64,000 bases of DNA. Source: Klebsiella grimontii (GTDB lineage: Bacteria > Pseudomonadota > Gammaproteobacteria > Enterobacterales > Enterobacteriaceae). Numbering within the stretch: the first letter of the stretch is position 1; every line of letters begins with the position of its first letter. The DNA lies in the NCBI RefSeq assembly GCF_900200035.1, contig NZ_FZTC01000015.1:558001-622000 (forward strand). Reading direction: 5' to 3'. The notes below the pieces were generated by a model. That model was not told where the DNA came from. It worked only from the letters and a program-made list of their open reading frames with translations, and made no database searches. Shown piece after piece: positions 46,565 to 55,269 of the stretch. A program made the translations under genes and the position numbers.

Positions 46565-48874
46565 ATGAAAAAACAACATAATCTGACCGTGATGCACTGG
46601 GGGACCTGGCAGGTCCAGGCCCGTGACGGCAACATTGAGGCGGTGACGCCGGTGCCGTGGGATAAAAATCCCTCACCTATTGGGCAGTCGCTCCCGGATG
46701 CGGTCACCAGCAAGACGCGCATTCGCCGTCCGGCGGTGCGCGCCGGCTATCTGCAAAATGGCCCGGCTTCCCGCGAGGGGCGCGGTAAAGAGCCGTTTGT
46801 GGAGGTGAGCTGGGAGGTGGCGCTCGATCTGCTGGCGCGTGAACTGAATTCGGTCAAAGCGCGCTGCGGCAATGAAGCGATTTTCGGCGGTTCCTACGGC
46901 TGGGCCAGCGCCGGGCGTTTCCATCACGCGCAAAGCCAATTGCATCGCTTCCTTAAGTGCTTTGGCGGCTATACCGCCAGCACCAATACCTACAGCAGCG
47001 CGGCGGGCGAGCGCATCCTGCCGCATATTCTCGGTCCGCTGAGCCCGCTGCACCGCCAGCATACCCACTTTTCCGAGCTGGCGCGCGAGTGTCAGCTGTT
47101 CGTCGCGTTCGGCGGCCTGCCGCTGCGTAATGCGCAGGTCAACGGCGGCGGCGCCAACGATCATATGCTGAAATACTGGCTGGAAAAGATGCAGGAGCAG
47201 GGGACGCGCTTTATCAATATCAGCCCGGTGCGCAATGACCTGAGCGCCGTGGAGAGCGCAGAGTGGCTTGCGGTTCGTCCGGGGACCGACACCGCGCTGC
47301 TGCTGGCGCTCTGCTACGTGCTGATTACTGAATCCCTCTACGACAGCGCTTTTGTCGCCAGCCATACCGTGGGCTTCGCGCCTTATCGCGCCTACCTGAT
47401 GGGGGAGCGCGATGGCGTCGCAAAAACGCCGGAATGGGCGGCGGCGATAACCGGTATTGAGGCGCAGCGAATTGCCGCGCTGGCGCGCGAGATGGCGAGC
47501 CTGCGCACGATGGTCAATATCTCGTGGTCGATTCAGCGGGCGCGCCAGGGCGAGCAGGCCTACTGGGCGACGGTGGCGCTCACCGCGCTGTTGGGGCAAA
47601 TCGGTACGCCGGGCGGCGGGTTAGGATTTGGCTACGCCTGTACTAATCTGGCTGGGGCGGCGCGGAAGGCCTTTTCCGGGCCGCGTCTTCCGGCCGGGGA
47701 TAACGCCGTGAACAGCGTGATTCCGGTGGCGCGTCTTTCCGATATGCTGCTGCATCCGGGCGAAGCGTACGAGTTTGACGGCCAGCATCTGCGCTACCCC
47801 GATATTCGTCTCGTCTACTGGGCGGGCGGCAATGCGTTTCATCATCATCAGGATCTTAACCGCCTGTGCGAAGCCTGGCGGCGGCCGGAAACGGTAGTGG
47901 TACATGAGCAGTTCTGGACCGCGCAGGCCAAATTTTCCGATATCGTTTTGCCGGCCACCACTTCGCTGGAGCGGGAAGATATCGGCAGCGGCGGTCACGA
48001 TGGCTTTATGATCGCCATGAGCGCGCAGATCCCACCGGTGGGCGAAGCGCGCGATGATTACGCCATCTTCTGCGATCTCGCCGAACGGCTGGGGTTCGCT
48101 GAGCGTTTTAGCGAGGGGCGCGACGCCGGGCAGTGGCTGCGGCAAATCTACGAAGCGTCGCGGCCGCGCGCGCAGGAAGAAGGGATCGTGTTGCCGTCGT
48201 TTGAGGCGTTCTGGCAGCAGGGAGTGCTGGAGTATAGCGCGCCGGAGAAACCGCAGGTCTTTCTGGCGGATTTTCGCGCCGACCCGCAGCGCTATCCGCT
48301 CGCCACGCCGTCCGGCAAGATTGAGCTTTTTTCAGCAACCATCGCCGGATTTGGCTATCGCGAGTGCCCAGGCCACCCGTGGTGGGATGAGCAGGAGGCG
48401 CAGCGGCAGCGGCAGGAAGCGGCGCGCTGGCCGCTGCACCTGCTCTCCAGCCAGCCGCGCACCCGTCTGCATAGCCAGTACGATCACGGCAGCGTGAGCC
48501 GGGCGACGAAAATTGAGGGACGCGAACCGCTGTGGATGCACCCGCAGGATGCGCAGGCGCGGGATATCCGCGAAGGCAGCGTGGTCAAGGTTTATAACGC
48601 CCGCGGCGCGATTCTCGCCGGCGTGCACCTGAGCGAGCAGATTTTGCCGGGGGTGGTGCAGATGTCGACCGGCGCCTGGTACGATCCGTTGGATCCGAAT
48701 GAAAAGGGATCGCTGGATAAGCACGGTAATCCCAACGTGCTCACCGAGGATCGCGGCAGTTCGCGCCTGGGGCAGGGCTGTAGCGCCCAGAGCTGCTGGG
48801 TGGAAATTGAGCCATGGCGCGAGGCGCTGCCGCCGGTGACCGCTTTCGATCCGCCGAGGTTTATTGGCGCTTAG
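46565..48874 (+). CDS. Molybdopterin S/N-oxide reductase (BisC/TorA-like)
   Basis: A 769-aa molybdenum bis-MGD enzyme without a twin-arginine signal, so cytoplasmic like BisC. The Mo-ligand region FGGSYGWASAGRFHHAQ (Ser110) is typical of DMSO/TMAO/biotin sulfoxide reductases. Further family segments are ISPVRNDL, VARLSDML, YWAGGNAFHHHQDLNR and DIVLPATTSLEREDIG. BisC reduces biotin and methionine sulfoxides. Standing amid methionine-salvage genes, it may reduce methionine S-oxide or a methylthio-sugar sulfoxide, but this is inferred. Confidence 0.88.
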   Translation: MKKQHNLTVMHWGTWQVQARDGNIEAVTPVPWDKNPSPIGQSLPDAVTSKTRIRRPAVRAGYLQNGPASREGRGKEPFVEVSWEVALDLLARELNSVKARCGNEAIFGGSYGWASAGRFHHAQSQLHRFLKCFGGYTASTNTYSSAAGERILPHILGPLSPLHRQHTHFSELARECQLFVAFGGLPLRNAQVNGGGANDHMLKYWLEKMQEQGTRFINISPVRNDLSAVESAEWLAVRPGTDTALLLALCYVLITESLYDSAFVASHTVGFAPYRAYLMGERDGVAKTPEWAAAITGIEAQRIAALAREMASLRTMVNISWSIQRARQGEQAYWATVALTALLGQIGTPGGGLGFGYACTNLAGAARKAFSGPRLPAGDNAVNSVIPVARLSDMLLHPGEAYEFDGQHLRYPDIRLVYWAGGNAFHHHQDLNRLCEAWRRPETVVVHEQFWTAQAKFSDIVLPATTSLEREDIGSGGHDGFMIAMSAQIPPVGEARDDYAIFCDLAERLGFAERFSEGRDAGQWLRQIYEASRPRAQEEGIVLPSFEAFWQQGVLEYSAPEKPQVFLADFRADPQRYPLATPSGKIELFSATIAGFGYRECPGHPWWDEQEAQRQRQEAARWPLHLLSSQPRTRLHSQYDHGSVSRATKIEGREPLWMHPQDAQARDIREGSVVKVYNARGAILAGVHLSEQILPGVVQMSTGAWYDPLDPNEKGSLDKHGNPNVLTEDRGSSRLGQGCSAQSCWVEIEPWREALPPVTAFDPPRFIGA

Positions 48875-48897
48875 GCGCAGGGAATCGCCGGGCGATA

Positions 48898-48982
48898 GCT
48901 GGCCGCCTTGCCCGGCCTACAGGATCATCGCCGTCTGCGGGTCGGCTAGCCCGGACAGGCGCGCCACGCGCGGCCTCCGGGA
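48898..48982. repeat. Degenerate REP-type units between the reductase and mtnD
   Basis: GCTGGCCGCCTTGCCCGGCC near 48898 and GGCTAGCCCGGACAGGCGCG...GGCCTCCGGGAA near 48943-48981 resemble the other REP units. They sit between convergent genes. Confidence 0.6.
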
Positions 48983-49031
48983 AAACGCCATGAGAGTGGT
49001 GATAAGCCTGTTCACCCGTTGAGTCGCGGCA

Positions 49032-49574
49032 TTACGCCAGCCGCGGGTAGGCGCTGGCGATATCGTCCCCGGTAAACTGGGCAATCCAGCCTTCCGGGTT
49101 GTCGAAGATGCGGATGGCGGTGAAGTTGGGCTCAGAACCCATATCAAACCAGTGCGGCGTATGCGCGGGAACCGAAATCAGGTCGTTCTTCTCACACAGG
49201 ACCTGGAACACCTCATCGCCAATATGCAGGCAAAACAGACCGGCTCCCTCGACGAAGAAGCGCACTTCGTCTTCCCCGTGGGTATGCTCGTTGAGAAACT
49301 TTTCCCGCAGCGCCTCTTTTTGCGGATTATCCGCGCGCAGGCTGATCACGTCCCAGCTCTGATAGCCTTTCTCTGCCACCAGCTTATCAATCGCATGCTG
49401 ATAGGCGGCAATAACCGTTTCTGCGGTTGGCGCCGCGCCTAAATCACGGTCGGCCTGCCAGCGCTCAAAACGGACGCCTTTGGCGTTGAGCTGCTGCTGG
49501 ATCTCTTCGGCGTCAGTGCTGTGCCAGAGCGAGTTTTGCGGGTCTTTCACGGAAAAAATGGTTAATGCGCTCAT
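49032..49574 (-). CDS. mtnD: Acireductone dioxygenase MtnD
   Basis: A 180-aa cupin that oxidises acireductone: with Fe to formate and the 2-oxo acid precursor of methionine, with Ni to methylthiopropionate, formate and CO. Metal ligands His97, His99, Glu103 ([11 protein letters not shown]) and His141 ([10 protein letters not shown]) fit the Klebsiella enzyme. It overlaps mtnC by 4 bp. No second downstream gene. Confidence 0.95.
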   Translation of the reverse strand: MSALTIFSVKDPQNSLWHSTDAEEIQQQLNAKGVRFERWQADRDLGAAPTAETVIAAYQHAIDKLVAEKGYQSWDVISLRADNPQKEALREKFLNEHTHGEDEVRFFVEGAGLFCLHIGDEVFQVLCEKNDLISVPAHTPHWFDMGSEPNFTAIRIFDNPEGWIAQFTGDDIASAYPRLA

Positions 49575-50260
49575 GCTGGGATCTGCTCCGGATGAATATC
49601 GTCAAAACGCTGAACCTGCGGATGGTGGCTGGCCGGGTCGCGGTCGCCGCGCACCAGCTGTAGGGTGCGGAAACCGGCCTCTTCCGCGGCATCCAGCTCC
49701 TGATGAATATCGGACAGGAACAGGATGGCGGCAGGAGGCTGTCCCAGCTGCTCAGCAATGTTGCGGTAGGACTGCGCTTCACGCTTGGCGCCTACCAGGG
49801 TATCGAAATAGCCGTTGAACAGATGAGTAATATCACCTTCATCGCTGTAGCCAAATAACAATTTCTGCGCAGCAACGGAGCCTGAGGAATATACATATAA
49901 ATCAATACCCTGTGACTTCCATTTTTCCAGCGCCGGCAGAACATCCGGATACAGGTGGCCGGTAAAGTCGCCATGAACGTAGCCATCGCGCCAGATAATG
50001 CCCTGCAGCGCCTTGAGGGCGGTCGATTTGCGGTCTTCATCCATAAAGGCGAAGAGGGTAGCAATAAGTTCTTCGGCGCCAGCCGCCGGCTGGGCGATCT
50101 CTTCGCGCAGGTTATCGAGAATGGTCTTCACCGGCTCGACAAACTGCTGAGCGGTAACGAAACCGGCCAGGCGTTCGCGGGCGTACGGGAACAGAACGTT
50201 GTGGACGAAGCGAATGTCGCTGGTGGTGCCTTCAATATCGGTCACGATAGCGCGGATCAT
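49571..50260 (-). CDS. mtnC: Enolase-phosphatase MtnC
   Basis: A 229-aa HAD-family enzyme that enolises and dephosphorylates the diketone to acireductone. HAD motif [11 protein letters not shown] has Asp8 as nucleophile and Glu10; [12 protein letters not shown] is motif II and [13 protein letters not shown] motif IV. First gene of mtnC-mtnD, divergent from mtnE with a MetJ box between. Confidence 0.95.
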   Translation of the reverse strand: MIRAIVTDIEGTTSDIRFVHNVLFPYARERLAGFVTAQQFVEPVKTILDNLREEIAQPAAGAEELIATLFAFMDEDRKSTALKALQGIIWRDGYVHGDFTGHLYPDVLPALEKWKSQGIDLYVYSSGSVAAQKLLFGYSDEGDITHLFNGYFDTLVGAKREAQSYRNIAEQLGQPPAAILFLSDIHQELDAAEEAGFRTLQLVRGDRDPASHHPQVQRFDDIHPEQIPA

Positions 50261-50433
50261 GAGTTCTCCAGAGTGAACGGTAGGTCGTGCTGACGGTGGC
50301 GTTGTGTTGATAGCGGTTTTTCAATCATAAGCGAAATAACGTTATCATTTAGACGTCTAAGCGTCTTGATTGCCAAATATTAACATCGTGTTATAGTGGC
50401 TTCAACAACAGCATCACAAACGGTACAAAAAGA
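50261..50433. promoter_or_regulatory. Divergent mtnC/mtnE promoter with tandem MetJ boxes
   Basis: AGACGTCT at 50351-50358 is an exact MetJ box, followed at once by AAGCGTCT (6 of 8 matches) at 50359-50366. Strong candidate operator for repression of both genes. Confidence 0.8.
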
Positions 50434-51594
50434 ATGAGCAATAAGCCACTGATTCCTGAGAGTAAACTCCCCTCACTGGGCACGACCATTTTTAGCCAAA
50501 TGAGCGCCCTGGCCCAGCAGCATCAGGCGATTAACCTGTCGCAGGGGTTTCCGGATTTCGACGGCCCACGCTATCTGCAGGAGCGACTGGCATATCATGT
50601 GGCGCAGGGGGCCAATCAGTATGCGCCGATGACCGGCGTGGCCGCGCTGCGCGAAGCCATCGTCGATAAAACCGAAGAGCTGTACGGCTACCGTCCCGAT
50701 GCCAACAGCGACGTGACCGTGACCGCCGGAGCGACGGAAGCGCTGTATGCGGCGATTACCGCCCTGGTGCGCGCCGGCGACGAGGTTATCTGCTTTGACC
50801 CAAGCTACGATAGCTATGCCCCGGCGATTGAGCTGTCGGGCGGCGTGCTGAAGCGTATTGCCCTCCAGCCGCCACATTTTCGCGTTGACTGGCAGCAGTT
50901 CGCCGCGAGCCTCAGCGACAAAACCCGACTGGTTATCCTCAATACGCCGCACAACCCGTCAGCAACGGTGTGGCTGCGTGAAGATTTTTCCGCGCTATGG
51001 CAGGCGATTGCCGATCGTGAAATCTACGTGCTTAGCGATGAAGTTTATGAACATATCTGCTTTGCCGCCGAAGGCCATTCCAGCGTGCTGGCGCATCCGC
51101 AGCTGCGCGAACGGGCGGTAGCGGTTTCTTCATTTGGCAAAACCTTTCATATGACCGGCTGGAAGGTCGGCTACTGCGTGGCGCCTGCCGCCATTAGCGC
51201 CGAGCTGCGGAAAGTGCATCAGTATCTGACTTTTGCCGTCAATACGCCCGCGCAGCTGGCGATTGCCGATATGCTGCGTCGCGAACCGGAGCATTACCGG
51301 CAGCTTCCGGCGTTTTACCGCGAGCGGCGGGATCTGTTTATTGATGCGCTGCGTTCCAGCCGCCTGGAAATTTTGCCCTGCGAAGGGACCTACTTCCTGC
51401 TGGCGGACTATAGCGCCGTCTCGGATCTGGATGATGTCAGCTTCTGCCGCTGGTTAACCACTGAAATCGGCGTCGCGGCGATCCCGCTGTCGGTGTTTTG
51501 CGCCGATCCGTTCCCGCATAAGCTGATACGCCTGTGCTTTGCCAAACAGCCAGCAACGCTGCTGGCTGCGGCGGAACGTTTGTGTCGTCTGTAG
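50434..51594 (+). CDS. mtnE: Methionine aminotransferase MtnE (YbdL)
   Basis: A 386-aa class I/II aminotransferase that converts 4-methylthio-2-oxobutanoate to methionine, the last salvage step. PLP motif SSFGKTFHMTGWKVGY has Lys236; NTPHNPSATVW and DEVYEHICF are typical. Very close to E. coli YbdL (386 aa). From here the gene order again follows E. coli. Confidence 0.95.
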   Translation: MSNKPLIPESKLPSLGTTIFSQMSALAQQHQAINLSQGFPDFDGPRYLQERLAYHVAQGANQYAPMTGVAALREAIVDKTEELYGYRPDANSDVTVTAGATEALYAAITALVRAGDEVICFDPSYDSYAPAIELSGGVLKRIALQPPHFRVDWQQFAASLSDKTRLVILNTPHNPSATVWLREDFSALWQAIADREIYVLSDEVYEHICFAAEGHSSVLAHPQLRERAVAVSSFGKTFHMTGWKVGYCVAPAAISAELRKVHQYLTFAVNTPAQLAIADMLRREPEHYRQLPAFYRERRDLFIDALRSSRLEILPCEGTYFLLADYSAVSDLDDVSFCRWLTTEIGVAAIPLSVFCADPFPHKLIRLCFAKQPATLLAAAERLCRL

Positions 51595-52224
51595 TTATTT
51601 AACGGTCCACGCCTGAGAAAATTGACGGTCGCCGAACATCTCCACCAGACCGTTGATTTGCTTCAGGCGCAATACTTCGTCTGAATCCATACCTAACTCT
51701 TTGCCGATTTTAGCGTCGGACCAGCCGAGATGCGTCAGTTCCTGGACAATTTCCGACATCGCATGAATCTGATGCCGCCCCCGCGCCCGGTTGTGGCGAA
51801 TGGTCGCGGCCATCAGAGAATCACGCTTAGCGCCGTTATTGTCCAGGCAGGCGATGGGCAGATAGCCTTTCAGCCGTTTTTTCAGCGCCGCTTTGCCGCT
51901 GGCCAGCTCATGGCGATGAAAACCATCGATAATGGCGTAGCGCTCATGCTCCTGTTTCAACACCACCACGGGTTGCGTGAAGCCGTCCGTTTCCAGCGAG
52001 GTGAACAACAGGCGCTTTTCTGGCGGCGCAAGGTTATTTGGGTTGTAATCATTAGGCAAAACGTTTTCCTGTTTGACCCACAGTACGCAATCAACCGGTT
52101 GTGATTTGAAGGGGCTATATTTATGCAGAGTCTGGCGGAAGGCGTTAAGCGCAGTAATCTTTTCCTCTTCATCTTCCAGCGATTGCAGATAGCGTTCAAT
52201 AGCCTGGATTAATTGTCGTTGCAT
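51595..52224 (-). CDS. ybdM: ParB-like nuclease-domain protein YbdM (IbrB-like)
   Basis: A 209-aa protein with a ParB/sulfiredoxin-like N-terminal domain (YAIIDGFHRHELASG; LPIACLDNNG) and a C-terminal helical DNA-binding-like part (GWSDAKIGKELGMDSDEVLRLKQ). I chose ATG 52224 because GGGGAA is correctly spaced and the length then equals E. coli YbdM. It overlaps the ybdN stop by 16 bp. YbdM/YbdN are related to IbrB/IbrA, regulators of immunoglobulin-binding proteins in some E. coli; the molecular function is unclear. Confidence 0.85.
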   Translation of the reverse strand: MQRQLIQAIERYLQSLEDEEEKITALNAFRQTLHKYSPFKSQPVDCVLWVKQENVLPNDYNPNNLAPPEKRLLFTSLETDGFTQPVVVLKQEHERYAIIDGFHRHELASGKAALKKRLKGYLPIACLDNNGAKRDSLMAATIRHNRARGRHQIHAMSEIVQELTHLGWSDAKIGKELGMDSDEVLRLKQINGLVEMFGDRQFSQAWTVK

Positions 52225-53438
52225 AGTATTCCCCATTGCTGGCGCTTCTTATTCATACGCTCGCGATAGCGTTTATATTGATGAGATTTGGTCGGACTAA
52301 AAGAGAGCTGGCGGCACCAGTAATCATTGTTCAGGAGAACTTTGCAGATGCGCCGCCATGAGGGGATATCTTTGGAGCCAATATCCGCCGGTTGGGTATC
52401 CGGAATATCCGCCATTCCCCGCTTCTGGTACCAGTGCAGATAAACAGCGATTTTATTGCGATAGTGTTCCGCCGTTTTCTCCGGCATGCTATCGAGCAAG
52501 AACAGGGCATAGCTTTTCCACGTGTGGTGCTCCGGCTTATCCAGCTTCCGATGACCGTAGAACTGATTATCGTGACCGGCATAGACCCCGCCGCAGTGGA
52601 CGCCGCTGACGCGCTGGCACATGGCAGCCCAGCGTTCAGGCTCCAGCACATGGTAGAGCCACAGCCCCTGGCGCTGTTCCGGGCCAAAGGGTTCGCAAAT
52701 ACGCATATAGCGCAGCGGAACGCCCGCCTGATACATCAAGTTATAGAGCGGGTTATAGGACAGGCCGCTTTTACCAAACCAGGTCCAGATATCGGCGGTT
52801 TTCCAGTCGTAGATAGGATAGATGTACCACGCGTGACCGCCCGGCGCTGAGGTGGTCCAGGGTTTATCGTCGGCAAAGCGAAGCTTACGCTGCGAGGAGA
52901 TGGCGATAAACCGATTAAGCGATTCATCGGCGCGGATGCCGACCATAACCGCCGCGGGACGGTTTTGCGAAAACCAATCGGCAAATTCGCGGACGAACGT
53001 TTCAAAGCTCATACCCGATTGATAAAACGGGAAATAGCCGGGATCGGTAATCGCATCTTTCGGCGGTTGGCGCACCCAGTTCGCACCGGGTTCCCAGCAC
53101 TGCCATTCGGGGTTATATTGGGTCAGCGAGTTTTGCGTGGTGAGGGGCAACGCCACCCAGAAAAATTGCTCAATAACGTCGCGATACTCTTCGCGCATCC
53201 TTTCGCAATGCGCAATGGTGCAGGAAAACTGCGCTTCCCAATCAACAAACAGGACGCAAATCTTTTTGCCTGTATGGCGGGCATGCTGCGCCGTGAGATG
53301 CAGCATGGTTGTTGAATCTTTACCGCCAGAAAAAGAGACGCAAATACGGGAGAAGTTTTCCATTACCCACTCTATTCTTTGCTGGCTAGCCTGCAGAACG
53401 GACTCTGGTAATGGAAGTTTTATAAAAGACACAGCCAT
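52209..53438 (-). CDS. ybdN: PAPS-reductase-like protein YbdN (IbrA-like)
   Basis: A 409-aa protein with the PP-loop SGGKDSTT (37-44) of PAPS reductase/ATP pyrophosphatase folds, related to DndC. VGIRADESLNRF and IYPIYDWKTADIW are characteristic. It is IbrA-like (DUF3440) and cooperates with YbdM. The chemistry it performs is not known to me. Confidence 0.88.
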   Translation of the reverse strand: MAVSFIKLPLPESVLQASQQRIEWVMENFSRICVSFSGGKDSTTMLHLTAQHARHTGKKICVLFVDWEAQFSCTIAHCERMREEYRDVIEQFFWVALPLTTQNSLTQYNPEWQCWEPGANWVRQPPKDAITDPGYFPFYQSGMSFETFVREFADWFSQNRPAAVMVGIRADESLNRFIAISSQRKLRFADDKPWTTSAPGGHAWYIYPIYDWKTADIWTWFGKSGLSYNPLYNLMYQAGVPLRYMRICEPFGPEQRQGLWLYHVLEPERWAAMCQRVSGVHCGGVYAGHDNQFYGHRKLDKPEHHTWKSYALFLLDSMPEKTAEHYRNKIAVYLHWYQKRGMADIPDTQPADIGSKDIPSWRRICKVLLNNDYWCRQLSFSPTKSHQYKRYRERMNKKRQQWGILCNDN

Positions 53439-53535
53439 TATTCCTTTAATGCGAAAGATACTTTTTACTTATATCATACTCTTTTTGTAATCAAGAGGTT
53501 GGTTATTATTCATCAATTTAATGAAATTATTTTAA

Positions 53536-54447
53536 TTATTCGATGGCGTTATTTCTTTCGAAGTCATCGATAAATTTTGCAAACTTTGGATCGTCTATAT
53601 TTACCCGGTTGTAAATCATGTAAATGTTGATGGCGGGGATCTTAAACGGCGCCTCTATAATTTTAAACTTATTTTGAAAGCTAATGTATTCTAAAATACA
53701 GGTCGGCACAAAACCGATTAAATCAGTTTGTTGAATAACATTAAGTATGGCAGTGTATGAATCGCTACTGAAAGCGATTTTTCTATCAGCAAGAATGCCG
53801 GCAGCCTGGTTCTGAAAGGATTTAGTTCCCTGATCGTTAGACAGGTAATAAGTAAATCGTTCCTGCAGTATGGCCTTCGTCGTGGTCAGTGATGCCAGCC
53901 TGGGATGGTTTTCATTACACACCAGCGAAATGTCCATTTCCTGGATGCGTTTACAGACGGTGGCTCGCGATGACAGCGGCAGAGTGCTGAATACCAGGTC
54001 GGCTTTACGGTAGGATAACAAGCTTTCTACCGACTCTCCTGATGCCAGCAGATCGTGATGCTCAACGTACAGGTTTGAATCATTTAATAACATATGAAGC
54101 AAATTGGTTGTTTTAGGGGTAATAAAAAGCTGCGGGGCATAAACCACAAGACGTTTCTTTAATTCAGAACGATTGGTCAGATAAATAGTTTGTTCTAATT
54201 GATTTAGATTTTTTTCAAGATGATGATGCAGATTAACGCCTACCGTAGTCGGCGTTATCCCTTTACCTGAACGAACGAATAGCGGGTCATTGAGCTGGTT
54301 ACGTAGACGCTGGAGAGATTGACTGACGGCAGAGGGGGTAATAAATAGCGTTTCCGCCGCTTTACTGATGCTTAAGTGCTGGTAAATACATTCAAAAATA
54401 ACGAGTAGGTTCAGATCGAATTTCTTGAGATCGTAAAGATTAGCCAT
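53536..54447 (-). CDS. ybdO: LysR-family regulator YbdO
   Basis: A 303-aa LysR-type regulator with an N-terminal winged HTH (SISKAAETLFITPSAVSQSL) and a substrate-binding-like domain. It closely matches E. coli YbdO over the first 100 residues. The ATG at 54447 (MANLYDLKKFD) is preceded by CAGGACG; TTG 54453 is an alternative. Lower GC than its neighbours. Targets unknown. Confidence 0.88.
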   Translation of the reverse strand: MANLYDLKKFDLNLLVIFECIYQHLSISKAAETLFITPSAVSQSLQRLRNQLNDPLFVRSGKGITPTTVGVNLHHHLEKNLNQLEQTIYLTNRSELKKRLVVYAPQLFITPKTTNLLHMLLNDSNLYVEHHDLLASGESVESLLSYRKADLVFSTLPLSSRATVCKRIQEMDISLVCNENHPRLASLTTTKAILQERFTYYLSNDQGTKSFQNQAAGILADRKIAFSSDSYTAILNVIQQTDLIGFVPTCILEYISFQNKFKIIEAPFKIPAINIYMIYNRVNIDDPKFAKFIDDFERNNAIE

Positions 54448-54779
54448 TTTCAACGTCCTGTTAAGCTGGCGGTAAGAAAAATAGATTATTATATGGTCGC
54501 ATCATATTTGCTGGGTGAATATTTGTTTCTTATTATTTATTACTCGCGTCGTCATTAAGTTTATCTAAATATATACCACCGTCGTACATTCCGCCAGATC
54601 CTTTTGTTTACCGCAACGCCTAAGGCTGAAGGGCGTTTATGAAGTCTGACTTTACCTCCTTCATAATCTGTAGTTTTTCTTTATCTGCGGCCTAATCGCG
54701 TGTTGAAGCCTATTTTCGTTATCATAGGGTCAATTACCGTTATGACGTTGACGCCGGTATCGTTTATCAACCGATGAGG
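54448..54779. other. Gene-free stretch upstream of ybdO
   Basis: A 332-bp AT-rich stretch starting with the ybdO promoter side. I see no open frame or recognisable RNA in it. E. coli has dsbG in the ybdO-ahpC interval; no trace is visible here. Confidence 0.6.
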
Positions 54780-55095
54780 GTCATTAAGGCGCTTCCTATG
54801 TGCCGGCCGGGAGGAAGCTCATCGCGGAAGCCGGGGATTCAGATCCGTATGAACAGGGGGCAATTTAGTGAAGACCTGTAAAATCAATGATAAAAGCCAG
54901 GGCTGCGGTAAAACCTATTACAGCCATAGGTAAGACCTGAAGACGCATGGATTGCCCTTTCGTTCAGCGGGTGATGTAATCGCTGAGCTGTTACATTAAG
55001 GTGTAGAGCGCAACACATTGCCAGCTACTGGCGCTGAACCTACCTGCGGGTGTTTCAGGTAACGGGGCCGCCTGCGAGGGCGGCCTTTTTACTTT
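54780..55095 (+). ncRNA. Candidate structured non-coding RNA ending in a terminator
   Basis: Several self-complementary elements follow one another. Hairpin GCTTCCT (54791) with AGGAAGC (54812). Hairpin GGCTG...CAGCC (54901-54925) with an inner GGT-ACC pair. A long-range stem GTTCAGCG (54962-54969) with CGCTGAAC (55032-55039) enclosing two hairpins, ATGTAA/TTACAT (54974-54996) and GCCAG/CTGGC (55020-55032), in a cloverleaf-like layout. Hairpin TACCTG/CAGGTA (55041-55061). Terminator stem GGCCGCC/GGCGGCC (55066-55085) with a T-run. It also contains a 21-codon frame (GTG 54868 to TAA 54933) with two cysteines and a GGGGG site. I cannot place it in a known RNA family. Confidence 0.5.
55066..55090 (+). 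terminator. Rho-independent terminator upstream of ahpC
   Basis: Stem GGCCGCC, loop TGCGA, then GGGCGGCC and TTTTT. It ends the candidate RNA, since no annotated gene lies immediately upstream on the plus strand. Confidence 0.8.
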
Positions 55096-55269
55096 TCAGC
55101 GCATATCATGCGAAACGCGGCAGAAGTTTGCCATCGCGTTGACAGGTTCACAAAGTTGTCTTGTTCCGGTTGTTAGATAACGCTTATTGATTCGATAATG
55201 CAAACGCATTGGTCGAGTCAGGAAAAATTCGTTAACTTAGACCTCAACGAAAACACGGAGGAAGTATAG
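55096..55269 (+). promoter_or_regulatory. ahpC promoter region
   Basis: AT-rich leader with GATAACGCTTATTGATTCGATAA near 55177-55199, loosely similar to an OxyR binding pattern (ATAG-type quarter-sites). OxyR control of ahpCF is known in enterobacteria. CGGAGGAAG at 55256-55264 is a very strong ribosome-binding site. Confidence 0.4.

Noticed and set aside
46417-46722. Minus-strand frame in the importer/reductase gap
   Set aside because: Runs antisense into the reductase N-terminus and shows no recognisable features.
54780-54900. Cobalamin or Moco riboswitch in the ybdO-ahpC gap
   Set aside because: GCCGG and AGGAAGC pieces recall such motifs, but the required conserved boxes are not there in order, and no matching downstream gene exists.
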